A stretch of DNA of 64,000 bases, from contig NZ_JHWC01000009.1 in the NCBI RefSeq assembly GCF_000687535.1, positions 1 to 64,000 on the forward strand. The letters are read 5' to 3'. The DNA comes from Helicobacter rodentium ATCC 700285 (GTDB lineage Bacteria; Campylobacterota; Campylobacteria; Campylobacterales; Helicobacteraceae). Shown in pieces: positions 56,075 through 64,000 of the stretch (position 1 is the first letter of the stretch; each line of letters opens with the position of its first letter). The notes under the pieces were generated by a model that was not told where the DNA came from, did no database searches, and saw only the letters and a program-made list of their open reading frames with translations. The position numbers and the translations under genes were made by a program.

Positions 56075-56093
56075 CAAGCATTTTCTGTTCCAC
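56075..56093 (-). promoter_or_regulatory. Sigma54 promoter of the FlaC-like gene
   Basis: The minus strand reads TGGAACAGAAAATGCTT with GG (56091-56090) and GC (56079-56078) exactly 10 bases apart, matching the -24/-12 class. Start of transcription would be about 40 bases before the ATG. The promoter overlaps the accC stop codon region. Confidence 0.75.
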
Positions 56094-56096
56094 CTT

Positions 56097-57464
56097 TTAT
56101 TTCTTAGCCGAATCACTTGCCATTTTTTGCTCTAAATATTTCGTATGAATCACTCCTCTCTTAAAATCGTCATTTTTCATCATTTCTTGATGAAATGCAA
56201 TCGTGGTTTTAATTCCCTCCACACAAAACTCATCTAAAGCGCGCGACATTCTCGCAATCGCTTCTTTGCGATTCCTACCCCACACAATGAGTTTGCCAAT
56301 CATAGAATCATAAAACATTGGCACGACATACCCCGCATACGCGTGGCTATCCAAGCGCACATTGTTCCCACCCGGTGCAATCCACTTTGTAATTTTACCT
56401 GCTGATGGATAAAATTTCACTGGATCTTCTGCTGTGATTCTGCATTCCATTGCACAGCCCTTAAACTGCACGGAATCCTGCTTAGGCAACTCCTCTCCCT
56501 CCGCAATTTTAATCATCAGCTCAATAATATCCAATCCACTCACAAGCTCACTCACAGGGTGTTCCACTTGCAAACGCGTATTCATTTCCATAAAATAGAA
56601 GTTTTGATTGGAATCTAGCAAAAACTCATAAGTCCCCGCGCCCACATATTGAATCGCCTTTGTCGCGGTGATTGCGGTTTGCAACAATTTCTCACGCGTT
56701 TTTGGCTCTAATGTGGGTGCTGGGGATTCCTCAATAAGTTTTTGATGTCGTCTTTGCAAGGAGCAATCCCTCTCTCCTATATGCAAAACATTGCCGTGCT
56801 TATCGGCTAAAATCTGCACTTCTATATGCTTTGGCTTATCAATAAACTTTTCCATATAAATCGTGCCATCACCAAATGCGCTAATCGCCTCGGATTCCGC
56901 CGCAAGATAAGCGTTAAACATATTTTCTTCTTTTTCCACGATACGCATACCGCGTCCGCCCCCACCTGCTGCGGCTTTTAAGATAACAGGATAACCGATT
57001 TCTTTTGCAAGTTTGAGTGCCTCCTCTTTGGATTCCACTGCGCCATCGCTTCCCGGAATCACAGGCACACCTGCATTTTTCATCACTTCTTTTGCCTTGC
57101 TTTTATCGCTCATCAAAGCCATTACATCGGGGTTTGGTCCTATAAATTCTATTTTATGGTGCTTACAAATCTCCACAAAATTTTGATTCTCACTCAAAAA
57201 CCCATATCCCGGAAAAATCGCATCGGCTTTAAACAACTCCGCAGCAGAAATAATCGCAGGGATATTCAAATAGCTCTCGCTGGATTTATCCCCACCAATG
57301 CACACCTTTGCATCTGCTAAATCCAAATAATGCGCGTCTTTATCTGCAGTAGAATAAACCGCAATCGCCTTTTTTCCCATTTCTTTAATCGTGCGAATTG
57401 CTCTTAGCGCAATCTCACCACGATTAGCAATCAAAATGGTTTGAATCTCTTTTTTCTCTTGCAT
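56097..57464 (-). CDS. accC: Acetyl-CoA carboxylase biotin carboxylase subunit AccC
   Basis: AccC carboxylates the biotin on AccB with ATP and bicarbonate, the first step of fatty acid synthesis. The ATP-grasp loop AAGGGGRGMRIV, the bicarbonate/biotin region MEMNTRLQVEHPVSE and the N-terminal ILIANRGEIALRAIR are present. At 455 residues it is normal. It overlaps the accB stop by one base, so accB-accC is one unit. Confidence 0.97.
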   Translation of the reverse strand: MQEKKEIQTILIANRGEIALRAIRTIKEMGKKAIAVYSTADKDAHYLDLADAKVCIGGDKSSESYLNIPAIISAAELFKADAIFPGYGFLSENQNFVEICKHHKIEFIGPNPDVMALMSDKSKAKEVMKNAGVPVIPGSDGAVESKEEALKLAKEIGYPVILKAAAGGGGRGMRIVEKEENMFNAYLAAESEAISAFGDGTIYMEKFIDKPKHIEVQILADKHGNVLHIGERDCSLQRRHQKLIEESPAPTLEPKTREKLLQTAITATKAIQYVGAGTYEFLLDSNQNFYFMEMNTRLQVEHPVSELVSGLDIIELMIKIAEGEELPKQDSVQFKGCAMECRITAEDPVKFYPSAGKITKWIAPGGNNVRLDSHAYAGYVVPMFYDSMIGKLIVWGRNRKEAIARMSRALDEFCVEGIKTTIAFHQEMMKNDDFKRGVIHTKYLEQKMASDSAKK

Positions 57465-57928
57465 TAGATTTTCTCCACCACAAACAAGGGAGAATTGTAT
57501 TCCACAGGTTGTGCATCATTAGGGATAATCTCCAAAATCTTGCAATCAAACTCTGCTTCAATTTCATTCATAATTTTCATTGCCTCAATGATTCCTAATG
57601 TTTGTCCTTTTTTTACCTTATCACCGACATTTACATACGCTGGAGTATCGGGGCTTGGACAACGATAAAATGTTCCAACCATTGGAGAATTAATCGTTTC
57701 ACCCGCCAAAAGTGGTGCAACAGGAGCAGAAGCGACAGGTGCGACTTGAGGAAGGCTTTGTGATACTTGAGCTGGAGCTGGTGTTGTTTGCACAACAGGA
57801 GCAGACACACTCACATTGCTAATACCCTTTTCAAGTTTAATTTTTGAATTTTCTTGTGAAATGCTTAAGCGATTCAAATTACTCGCATCAAAGATTTCTA
57901 TGAGCTCTTTTATCTCTTTAAAATTCAT
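57464..57928 (-). CDS. accB: Biotin carboxyl carrier protein AccB
   Basis: AccB carries biotin for acetyl-CoA carboxylase. The biotinylated lysine is in IEAMKIMNEIEAEF within the C-terminal beta-barrel. A Pro/Ala/Val-rich linker (TTPAPAQVSQSLPQVAPVAS) separates it from the N-terminal helix. It has 154 residues. The promoter region upstream is shared with the divergent dcd. Confidence 0.96.
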   Translation of the reverse strand: MNFKEIKELIEIFDASNLNRLSISQENSKIKLEKGISNVSVSAPVVQTTPAPAQVSQSLPQVAPVASAPVAPLLAGETINSPMVGTFYRCPSPDTPAYVNVGDKVKKGQTLGIIEAMKIMNEIEAEFDCKILEIIPNDAQPVEYNSPLFVVEKI

Positions 57929-57999
57929 TTTAAAGCCTTTTTAAAAATAAATTCTTGAAGCATTCTTTGGGGATTCCAAAGTTTTTTGCTTGTTTAATC

Positions 58000-58008
58000 T
58001 GTTATAAT
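58000..58008 (+). promoter_or_regulatory. Extended -10 promoter of dcd
   Basis: TGTTATAAT matches TGnTATAAT exactly, 38 bases before the dcd ATG; AAGGAATCAAA is the ribosome binding site. Confidence 0.65.
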
Positions 58009-58045
58009 ATCATAATTTAATTAAAAAACTAAATAAGGAATCAAA

Positions 58046-58606
58046 ATGGGCTTAAAAGAAGATACTTGGATTCGTGAAATGGCAACAAAACACGCAATGA
58101 TTGAACCCTTTTGTGAAAATCAAGTGGGGCAAGGCGTGGTCAGCTATGGACTCTCTAGCTATGGCTATGATATTCGTGTCAGCAATGAGTTTAAAATTTT
58201 TACAAACATTAATGCAATGGTGGTAGATCCAAAAAACTTTGATTCCGCCAATGTTGTGGATTTTGTCGGCGATGTGTGTATCGTGCCACCCAATTCTTTT
58301 GCACTTGCAAGAACGATTGAATATTTTAAAATTCCGCGCAATATTTTAGCCATTTGTTTGGGCAAAAGCACTTATGCGCGATGTGGAATCATCGTCAATG
58401 TTACGCCTTTTGAGCCGGAGTTTGAGGGGCATATCACGATTGAAATTAGCAACACTACGCCACTTCCTGCTAAAATTTACGCCAATGAGGGAATTGCACA
58501 AGTGCTGTTTTTAGAGGGAGATAGGGATTGTGAAGTGAGCTATAAGGATAAAAAGGGTAAATACCAAAAACAGCAAGGCATTACCCTACCTAGAATCTTG
58601 AAATAA
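58046..58606 (+). CDS. dcd: dCTP deaminase
   Basis: Dcd deaminates dCTP to dUTP in thymidylate supply. The 186-residue protein has [14 protein letters not shown] with substrate-binding residues, [11 protein letters not shown] with the catalytic Arg region, and [18 protein letters not shown] with the catalytic glutamate. The length is typical of the trimeric enzyme. It stands alone after accBC on the opposite strand and its 3' end faces a repeat region. Confidence 0.95.
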   Translation: MGLKEDTWIREMATKHAMIEPFCENQVGQGVVSYGLSSYGYDIRVSNEFKIFTNINAMVVDPKNFDSANVVDFVGDVCIVPPNSFALARTIEYFKIPRNILAICLGKSTYARCGIIVNVTPFEPEFEGHITIEISNTTPLPAKIYANEGIAQVLFLEGDRDCEVSYKDKKGKYQKQQGITLPRILK

Positions 58607-59069
58607 GGATTCTTAGCATTGCGTCCTTGTGAGATTCTGCATTAGCGGAATCGTGGCGCATTACCCCTTTTTTGTCATCACAAAGCCTCGTTAGGCTGTG
58701 GCAATCCACGCTCTCCGCTTCGCCATTGTGAGAAAATTTGAAAAATTTTCGTGGCAATCTATAATGTTGCGCTTCTTTAAAGGATTTCATTGTAAAGATT
58801 TCTTTTATATTTGATGATGGATTTGCAAGTGTGGGTCGGTTGCTTTCGCAACAGACGCTTTGGCTTCGCCTTGCAATGACAAGGTGGCAGACGCTTTGGC
58901 TTTTTGTCATTGCAAGAATTGCAACGCGATTCGTGGCAATCCATAATGCGAGATTCAAGAAAACACAACAATAGAATCTTAAAATATTCAAAGGAGATTG
59001 TAAAGATTTACTTTTTGTATAATTATAGATTGCTTCGTTGCTTCGCGCCTCGCAATGACAAAGCAGAAT
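58607..59069. repeat. Gene-free region dense in dispersed hairpin repeats
   Basis: No gene is seen in 463 bases. Hairpins of the family are at 58677-58705 (arms AGCCT and AGGCT), 58725-58758 (GAAAATTT and AAATTTTC) and 58909-58940 (GAATTGC and GCGATTC), with a further copy near 58628 (GATTC and GAATC). The linker GGATTTGCAAGTGTGGG is at 58819. It fills the space between the convergent dcd and the capsule-gene fusion. Confidence 0.88.
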
Positions 59070-62000
59070 CTACTTCAATGCCTTTAGAATTCTTTGCGCT
59101 TTTCTTGAAACAAAAGAATAAAGGCGGATTCTAAAGCTATAAAATTTATCCTTTTGCATTCTTTGCCTCTCTTTCTCTAGCTCCTCTACTAGCACACTAG
59201 GAGAGCAAAACTCCAATGTTTTAGGGTGAATATAGCGCGGATAAAGCAAATATGCTCCACAAAATAACTCCTCTAAACTCAACTTGCGATTCCGCCTTGC
59301 GCAAGTTTGCTTGTCTATCGTAAGCCCCCAACCTGCATAAAAAGGCATTCCATAAGTAACAACCTTTTTACCATAGAGCAGAGCTTCAAACCCACTAAGC
59401 GAAGTGAGAATATGCACTTCATCTACCGCTTCTATCGCAGAGAATAAGCTCACATTGTCTATTATCTCATCGCAATATTTTAACGCAATTTGTGGCTCAA
59501 TTTGCCCAATACGATTCCCACTTAGCACATCAGGGTGAGGCTTGTAAAGGATATAGGCATTGGGATTCTCCTCTCTTACCCTCTTGAGTAAAGAAAGATT
59601 CGTCTCACCGGGCGCACCATAAGCTATAGAAGCATCATCTTCTACTTGTCCGCTCACTAGAATCTTTGTCTTATTTGTTGGAATTTGCAATTGTTTATGG
59701 GAATTAATGTTGTATTTAGAAATCTTATTTTTTAGAATCTTGTTTTTTAGCTCATAGGATTCTTGTAAAAGTGTTGTGTCAAATTGCGCAGATTGCAAAA
59801 TCTCTTCTAAATCACTTGTTTGCGTGGGGTCAAAATACATTCCTTGTGCATCAAAAACTTGAGAAAAAGGGCGCGTAAGATCTGAACCAAGTGAAAGGGA
59901 ACGAATAAATCCATCTTCTACACGCACGACTTTTAAGCCCTTTTCCTTAGCGTAGGATTCTACTTCTGGAAAACTTTTGCGTCCCCAAATAAAAATATCA
60001 CTCTTTAAATCCAACCCCCTTTTTAATGCCATCTCTAACGGACTATCTGAAATTGGATTAATAAAAATTAAATCTTGTGGCGAATAATTAGGAACAAAAG
60101 GCTTGATAAAATTATGTTTCCAATAGGAAAATCCAAAAAAATAAGCCTTATGATTTGTTTTGAGATACAAAGGCTTATAACGCGCAATCGTGCGCAAGGT
60201 ATCCATAATATCGCTCTTGCGCTGATAAATGGGATTGTAGTATTGCGTATAAAGAATATAACTTGCAGCAAAAACCTCCTCTAAACTCAACTTGCGATTC
60301 CGCCTTACGCAAGTTTGCTTGTCTATCGTAAGCCCCCAACCTGCATAAAAAGGCATTCCATAACATACACACTCACACCCTACAAGCAAAGCCTCAAAAC
60401 CCATTTGGGAAGTTTTGGTATAGACTTTAGCAAAAAATTTCAACAAAGAGAGGGGATTAAAATCCTCTGTTATCACCTGACAAAAGGGTGGAATCTCGTG
60501 AGGCTCAATATCAGATTGTCGCTTCCCGCTCAAGACATCGGGGTGAATTTTAAGGTAAATCTTAGCATTTGGATTCTCTAAATGTGCAGATTCTATCATC
60601 TCCTTTGTGCTAAATTTCTCACCATAGCCATATAACAAGCTAGAATCCTTGTGCGTTTGCGCAATGATTAAAACTCTTTCTTTATTGGAATCAAAATAAC
60701 CTTGCGGGACATCTTGGGTGCAGTTGTATTTAGAAATATTATGCTGGACAATCCACCGCATTGCCTCTCTAGCAGTATCAAGCAAGGCAGAATTTCTTTG
60801 AAAATCATATGTGTTGAGCAGATTTTCTAATGCACTTGGGCGAGTTGCGTCATAATAAATTCCAACCTCATCTTGCACCAAAGAAAAACTAGACGCACCC
60901 TTAACGCCCAAGTCAAAGGAGCGGATAAATCCGTCTTCTAGTAAAACAAATTTGCAATGGTATTTTTGCGCTAAGGCTATGGCATTAAAGCCTGTTTTTT
61001 TGCGCCCCCAGCCATAAAACGCAGAATCTTTTGTAATCTTTGCTCTACTTGGAAAAATAGGCGGAGAATTTTCTAAAAGCTGCTTAGGATAGGCTCTTTT
61101 AGGTTTTAAAAAATCATAAAAAGCCCAAAGATAGATAAAGGTTGGAATCCTTAAATGCGTTGCCTTTTTCAGTAACGCACTATCACCAAAAAACTCTTTA
61201 GGTCTTGTAAGGAGTTTTCTTATTTTGCCACTTAAGGGTTTTTTGATAGGCTTCACTCCCTTGCCAAGCTCAAAGAATCCGGGATAATCCTCCAATGGAT
61301 AGCCAAATTGGTTCATCAAAGAAAGAATGAAATCCCGCAGGTTTTGCATAGGTTTTTGGGATTGCCAACCTACATTTTGTGCGTCAAAGCGTCGCATACT
61401 CTCCAACAAAAGTTGCTCATTGGGTTTGCGTCTGAAATAAAAAGCATTTATGAGTGCCATAGAACGCCACCGATGAAGCAAAACCAAGCCTTTAAAAAAG
61501 TAAGGTAGAGAATAAAAGCTAAGATATTTTCTAAATCCCTTTGCGTCCCCTAAAAATTGGTGTCGCACATCGGTATAATAGTCTTGTGGTTTTTGAGAAT
61601 GGGGACTTAGTGCAGCAAGTCTGTGCAAAAACTCAAAATCCTCTCCCCCGTGTCCTAAAAAATCCTCTCTAAAGCCTCCTAAACTTTCAAAATATTGCTT
61701 CTCTATGATGATTGCCGAGCTATTAGCCGAAATACTCTCCACAAGATGATTTTCACCCTTTAAAAAACTTCTTTGTAATGTGGCAGAATCTCTTGTTTGC
61801 TCAAAAAACATTGTCCCCTCACGCGTCAAATACAAAAATGGGAGTGAGAGGAATCGCCTCTTGCCACTCTCTAGCTTAGATTCTATCTCTTGAAGTAGCA
61901 AGGATTCAAAATTACTAGAATAATCCATATCCACATCATAAAAAAACAAATATTTTTGCGTTGCGAGACTTACTGCTTGATTTCTAGCATACGCGGGAGA

Positions 62001-62222
62001 AAAAATCTGCTCTTTGGAGGGTGAATGTATAATTTTAATATTTGCATCGGTGCTTTTTAGCAGACTATCTTTGCTGCAATCAGCAAAAATCACTTCAAAA
62101 GACTCTTTTCCTTTAAATTTTTCTATTAATTCTAAAGCTCTTTTGTAGATAAAAGAATCAGAGTTTTTATAAAATATCGGAATAATAAAACTTAACAAGG
62201 ATAATGCCTTTAATGCTCTCAA
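59070..62222 (-). CDS. Glycosyltransferase-KpsC fusion (capsule Kdo-linker enzyme)
   Basis: A 1,050-residue fusion. Residues 1 to about 330 are a GT-A glycosyltransferase with FFYDVDMDY (DxD-type) and GHGGEDFEFLHRL. The rest is KpsC-like with two repeated modules: FYGWGRKKTGF, FVLLEDGFIRSFDLG and YGMPFYAGWGLTIDKQTC in the first; IFIWGRKSF, VRVEDGFIRSLSLG and the same YGMPFYAGWGLT block in the second. KpsC adds alternating beta-Kdo residues to a lipid to start group 2 capsules, on the cytoplasmic face. An 88-base DNA repeat joins the two modules (59268-59355 and 60276-60363). No other capsule gene is in the window. The first domain could set what is added beyond or before the Kdo linker. Confidence 0.85.
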   Translation of the reverse strand: MRALKALSLLSFIIPIFYKNSDSFIYKRALELIEKFKGKESFEVIFADCSKDSLLKSTDANIKIIHSPSKEQIFSPAYARNQAVSLATQKYLFFYDVDMDYSSNFESLLLQEIESKLESGKRRFLSLPFLYLTREGTMFFEQTRDSATLQRSFLKGENHLVESISANSSAIIIEKQYFESLGGFREDFLGHGGEDFEFLHRLAALSPHSQKPQDYYTDVRHQFLGDAKGFRKYLSFYSLPYFFKGLVLLHRWRSMALINAFYFRRKPNEQLLLESMRRFDAQNVGWQSQKPMQNLRDFILSLMNQFGYPLEDYPGFFELGKGVKPIKKPLSGKIRKLLTRPKEFFGDSALLKKATHLRIPTFIYLWAFYDFLKPKRAYPKQLLENSPPIFPSRAKITKDSAFYGWGRKKTGFNAIALAQKYHCKFVLLEDGFIRSFDLGVKGASSFSLVQDEVGIYYDATRPSALENLLNTYDFQRNSALLDTAREAMRWIVQHNISKYNCTQDVPQGYFDSNKERVLIIAQTHKDSSLLYGYGEKFSTKEMIESAHLENPNAKIYLKIHPDVLSGKRQSDIEPHEIPPFCQVITEDFNPLSLLKFFAKVYTKTSQMGFEALLVGCECVCYGMPFYAGWGLTIDKQTCVRRNRKLSLEEVFAASYILYTQYYNPIYQRKSDIMDTLRTIARYKPLYLKTNHKAYFFGFSYWKHNFIKPFVPNYSPQDLIFINPISDSPLEMALKRGLDLKSDIFIWGRKSFPEVESYAKEKGLKVVRVEDGFIRSLSLGSDLTRPFSQVFDAQGMYFDPTQTSDLEEILQSAQFDTTLLQESYELKNKILKNKISKYNINSHKQLQIPTNKTKILVSGQVEDDASIAYGAPGETNLSLLKRVREENPNAYILYKPHPDVLSGNRIGQIEPQIALKYCDEIIDNVSLFSAIEAVDEVHILTSLSGFEALLYGKKVVTYGMPFYAGWGLTIDKQTCARRNRKLSLEELFCGAYLLYPRYIHPKTLEFCSPSVLVEELEKERQRMQKDKFYSFRIRLYSFVSRKAQRILKALK
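59268..59355 (-). repeat. Internal 88-base repeat of the KpsC modules
   Basis: This segment recurs at 60276-60363 with a single mismatch, exactly 1,008 bases (336 codons) away in the same frame. It encodes the YGMPFYAGWGLT ... RRNRKLSLEE block in both modules. The rest of the modules is far less similar at DNA level. Confidence 0.88.
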
Positions 62223-62622
62223 AAATTAAAAGGGTAATTATATAATAAAAGGCAGTTTGGATTCTGCCCTTGTGAGAAAATTTATAAAATTTTCGTAGCA
62301 ATCTATAATGCGGAATCTCGTTTGTAAAGTTTCCATTGCTCTATTTGCTTTATGCTAGATTATAGATTGCTTCGTCATTCGTTGCACTCATTCCTCGCAA
62401 TGACAGAAAACTAACCACTGCGTCATTGCGAGAAGTCGTAAGACTTCGTGGCAATCTATAATCTTGAATTGTCTTAAAGATTCCATTGTGAATATTTCTG
62501 TGTGCGTATTTATAGATTGCTTCGGCTTTGCCTCGCAACGACGGAATCCAAAGCGCGTAACACTAGTATTCGGGAATACAAAAGTAAGACGCAATGGCGC
62601 AATAAGATACTATGATCTATCT
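62223..62622. repeat. Gene-free region with dispersed hairpin repeats
   Basis: No gene is seen in 400 bases. Family hairpins are at 62270-62302 (arms GAAAATTT and AAATTTTC) and 62425-62455 (GAAGTC and GACTTC around GTAA). Variants of the ATTGCTTCG ... CTCGCAATGAC type lie near 62366 and 62517. Confidence 0.85.
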
Positions 62623-64000
62623 TTATTTCCAAAATTCTGTATTATGGATTCCCACATCACTTGCTTTAAAGACCGGATTTTTTCCCTCTTTCTTTTGTCT
62701 TTCATAATCTTTTAACACTTTTATAGCAATGTTTCCGAGTAATAAAATCGCTATAATATTAATGATTGCTGTAACTCCCATCACTACATCAGCGGTATTC
62801 CAAGCTAAATCAAGGCTAACTTGCGAACCTAAGAAAACTGCAAAAACGGCTGTTATACGAAAAATATTTAAAGCAATTTTATTTTTTGTGATAAATTTAA
62901 AATTCGCTTCCGCATAAAAATGATTGCCAATCAAAGAAGTGAAAGCGAAAAGCACCACCGCAACGCTAATAAAATGCAAGCCAAATTCCCCAAAATACCC
63001 TTCCATCACCTTTTGCACAAGAGGAAAACCTTTAAATTCCTTGAGATTCTCTACATTGGAGCAAATTACCATTAAAGCAGTTGCGGAACAAATAATTAAA
63101 GTATCTATGAATACAGACAAAGTCTGCACCATACCTTGCTTTGCGGGGTGAGTCGTGTGTGCAGCCGCCGCAGCGTTGGGCGCAGAACCCATACCTGCCT
63201 CATTGGAATACAAACCCCTTTTGATACCTATCACCATAGCACTGCCCGAAAATCCCCCAAAAATGGATTCAAAATCAAAGGCTTGTGCAAAAATTTGACT
63301 AAAAGCATTTGGAATCGCATCAAAATGCAACACTATCACGACAAGGGCAACAATCAAATACGAAAAAGCCATTACAGGCACAAGCACCGAGCTTATAATG
63401 GCACTTGCTTTAGAAGTTCCAAAGTAGAATCCAGCCACCAATATAGACACGATAATGCCGATAAAAATCTTCAACGAACCCTCATTGAAAGCCTCACTGC
63501 CTACATAAACCTCAAAAGCACTTGTTAGCGTGAAAGATTGCAAGCCATTGAAACCATAAGTAAAACAGGCAATAAGAGAAATGGCAAAAATAATACCAAA
63601 AACTCTTGAACCCAAAGCACTTTCTATGTAATAAGCGGGTCCTCCCTTGTAATTAAACTCTCCATCGCTTCTTTTATAAACTTGCGCCAAAGTGCTTTCT
63701 ATAAAGGCACTTGCACCCCCAACAATCGCCACCACCCACATCCAAAACAAAGCACCAACGCCACCTAAACTAATCGCCACACCAACACCCACGATATTGC
63801 CAATCCCCACTCTAGAAGCCGTTGAAATCATCAACGCACCAAAGGGTGAAATATGCTCCTTTTGTCCTTTTTCTTTAAGGATAAAAAACACATCAGAGAG
63901 AAAACGAAACTGAATGAAGCGCGTTTTGATAGTAAAATAAAGCCCACAAGCAAGGAGTAGAAAAATCAAAATATAAGTGTATAAAAACCCACTCAACGCA
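62623..64000 (-). CDS. Sodium:alanine/glycine symporter (AGCS family), 5' end cut off
   Basis: A polytopic transporter of at least 457 residues with about ten hydrophobic segments. AGCS-family motifs are visible: LYFTIKTRFIQFR near the start, ASRVGIGNIVGVGVAI, NYKGGPAYYIE, the GLYSNEAGMGSAPNAAA block and a late GNHFYAEANF. It would import alanine, glycine or a related amino acid with sodium. The frame continues beyond the last base of the window; the TTG at 63996 is only an apparent start, and a short N-terminal piece is missing. The exact substrate cannot be read from sequence. Confidence 0.93.
   Translation of the reverse strand, partial: ALSGFLYTYILIFLLLACGLYFTIKTRFIQFRFLSDVFFILKEKGQKEHISPFGALMISTASRVGIGNIVGVGVAISLGGVGALFWMWVVAIVGGASAFIESTLAQVYKRSDGEFNYKGGPAYYIESALGSRVFGIIFAISLIACFTYGFNGLQSFTLTSAFEVYVGSEAFNEGSLKIFIGIIVSILVAGFYFGTSKASAIISSVLVPVMAFSYLIVALVVIVLHFDAIPNAFSQIFAQAFDFESIFGGFSGSAMVIGIKRGLYSNEAGMGSAPNAAAAAHTTHPAKQGMVQTLSVFIDTLIICSATALMVICSNVENLKEFKGFPLVQKVMEGYFGEFGLHFISVAVVLFAFTSLIGNHFYAEANFKFITKNKIALNIFRITAVFAVFLGSQVSLDLAWNTADVVMGVTAIINIIAILLLGNIAIKVLKDYERQKKEGKNPVFKASDVGIHNTEFWK

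Overview
The window is a gene-dense, AT-rich (roughly 37% G+C by eye) chromosome segment of an epsilonproteobacterium, almost certainly a Helicobacter, more likely an enterohepatic or intestinal type than H. pylori. The evidence is a Wolinella/Helicobacter-type fumarate reductase (frdCAB), a hydABCDE uptake hydrogenase operon, H. pylori-like neighbourhoods (nfu - helical protein - murE; ddl - hydrolase - murF - HIT; pyrD - M16 peptidase - dapA - SDR - pgsA), TGnTATAAT extended -10 promoters, and sigma54 and sigma28-like promoters before motility genes. A histidine-pathway gene (hisZ), a periplasmic SodC and a KpsC-type capsule enzyme argue against H. pylori itself. No rRNA, insertion sequence, integrase or CRISPR array was seen. 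Two tRNA genes (Ser-GGA, Pro-TGG) are present.

Layout. 0.1-6 kb: murE/helical/nfu operon diverging from frdCAB, then tRNA-Ser. 6.4-7.6 kb: two orphan genes. 7.6-11.5 kb (minus): sodC and a hisZ-purA-FliJ-like-MgtE_N operon with two flagellum-linked genes. 11.8-14 kb: an orphan gene, hom and yraN. 14.6-20.5 kb: hydABCDE. 20.5-28.6 kb (minus): yggS, rseP, pgsA, FabL-like reductase, dapA, M16 peptidase, pyrD, a HemN-like radical SAM gene and a YjfB-like gene. 28.8-40.1 kb (plus): AsmA-like gene, small-multidrug-export-like gene, xth, ybeY, a DUF457 gene, cdsA, dxr, htrA, clpB. 40.8-46.7 kb (minus): SIMPL protein, HIT, murF, hydrolase, ddl, dapF. 47.15-55.0 kb: accessory island. 55.3-64 kb: FlaC-like flagellin, accC, accB, dcd, a glycosyltransferase-KpsC fusion, and a sodium:amino-acid symporter cut by the window edge.

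The outstanding region is the island at 47,155-55,026. Six co-directional, tightly spaced genes encode a HerA/FtsK-superfamily (DUF87) ATPase of about 1,141 codons, an LHH-family HNH/EndoVII nuclease, a SMI1/KNR4 (SUKH) immunity-like protein, a dynamin-like GTPase, a one-TM small protein and an HTH-WYL regulator. The ATPase reading frame is broken by a run of 12 C just after its start. Ten or 13 C would restore it, so the first gene looks like a phase-variable locus captured OFF. A 49-bp perfect direct repeat brackets the island. The combination suggests a switchable toxin-deployment or anti-phage module; that function is inference.

Gene-free stretches are filled by a dispersed repeat family whose hairpins keep constant outer sequences (ATTGCGA ... 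GTGGCAAT) while their inner stems change with compensating partners. Copies lie at 1-95, 14.04-14.51, 40.5-40.7, 45.5-45.9, 46.75-47.0, 55.0-55.2, 58.6-59.07 and 62.25-62.55 kb, including both flanks of the island.
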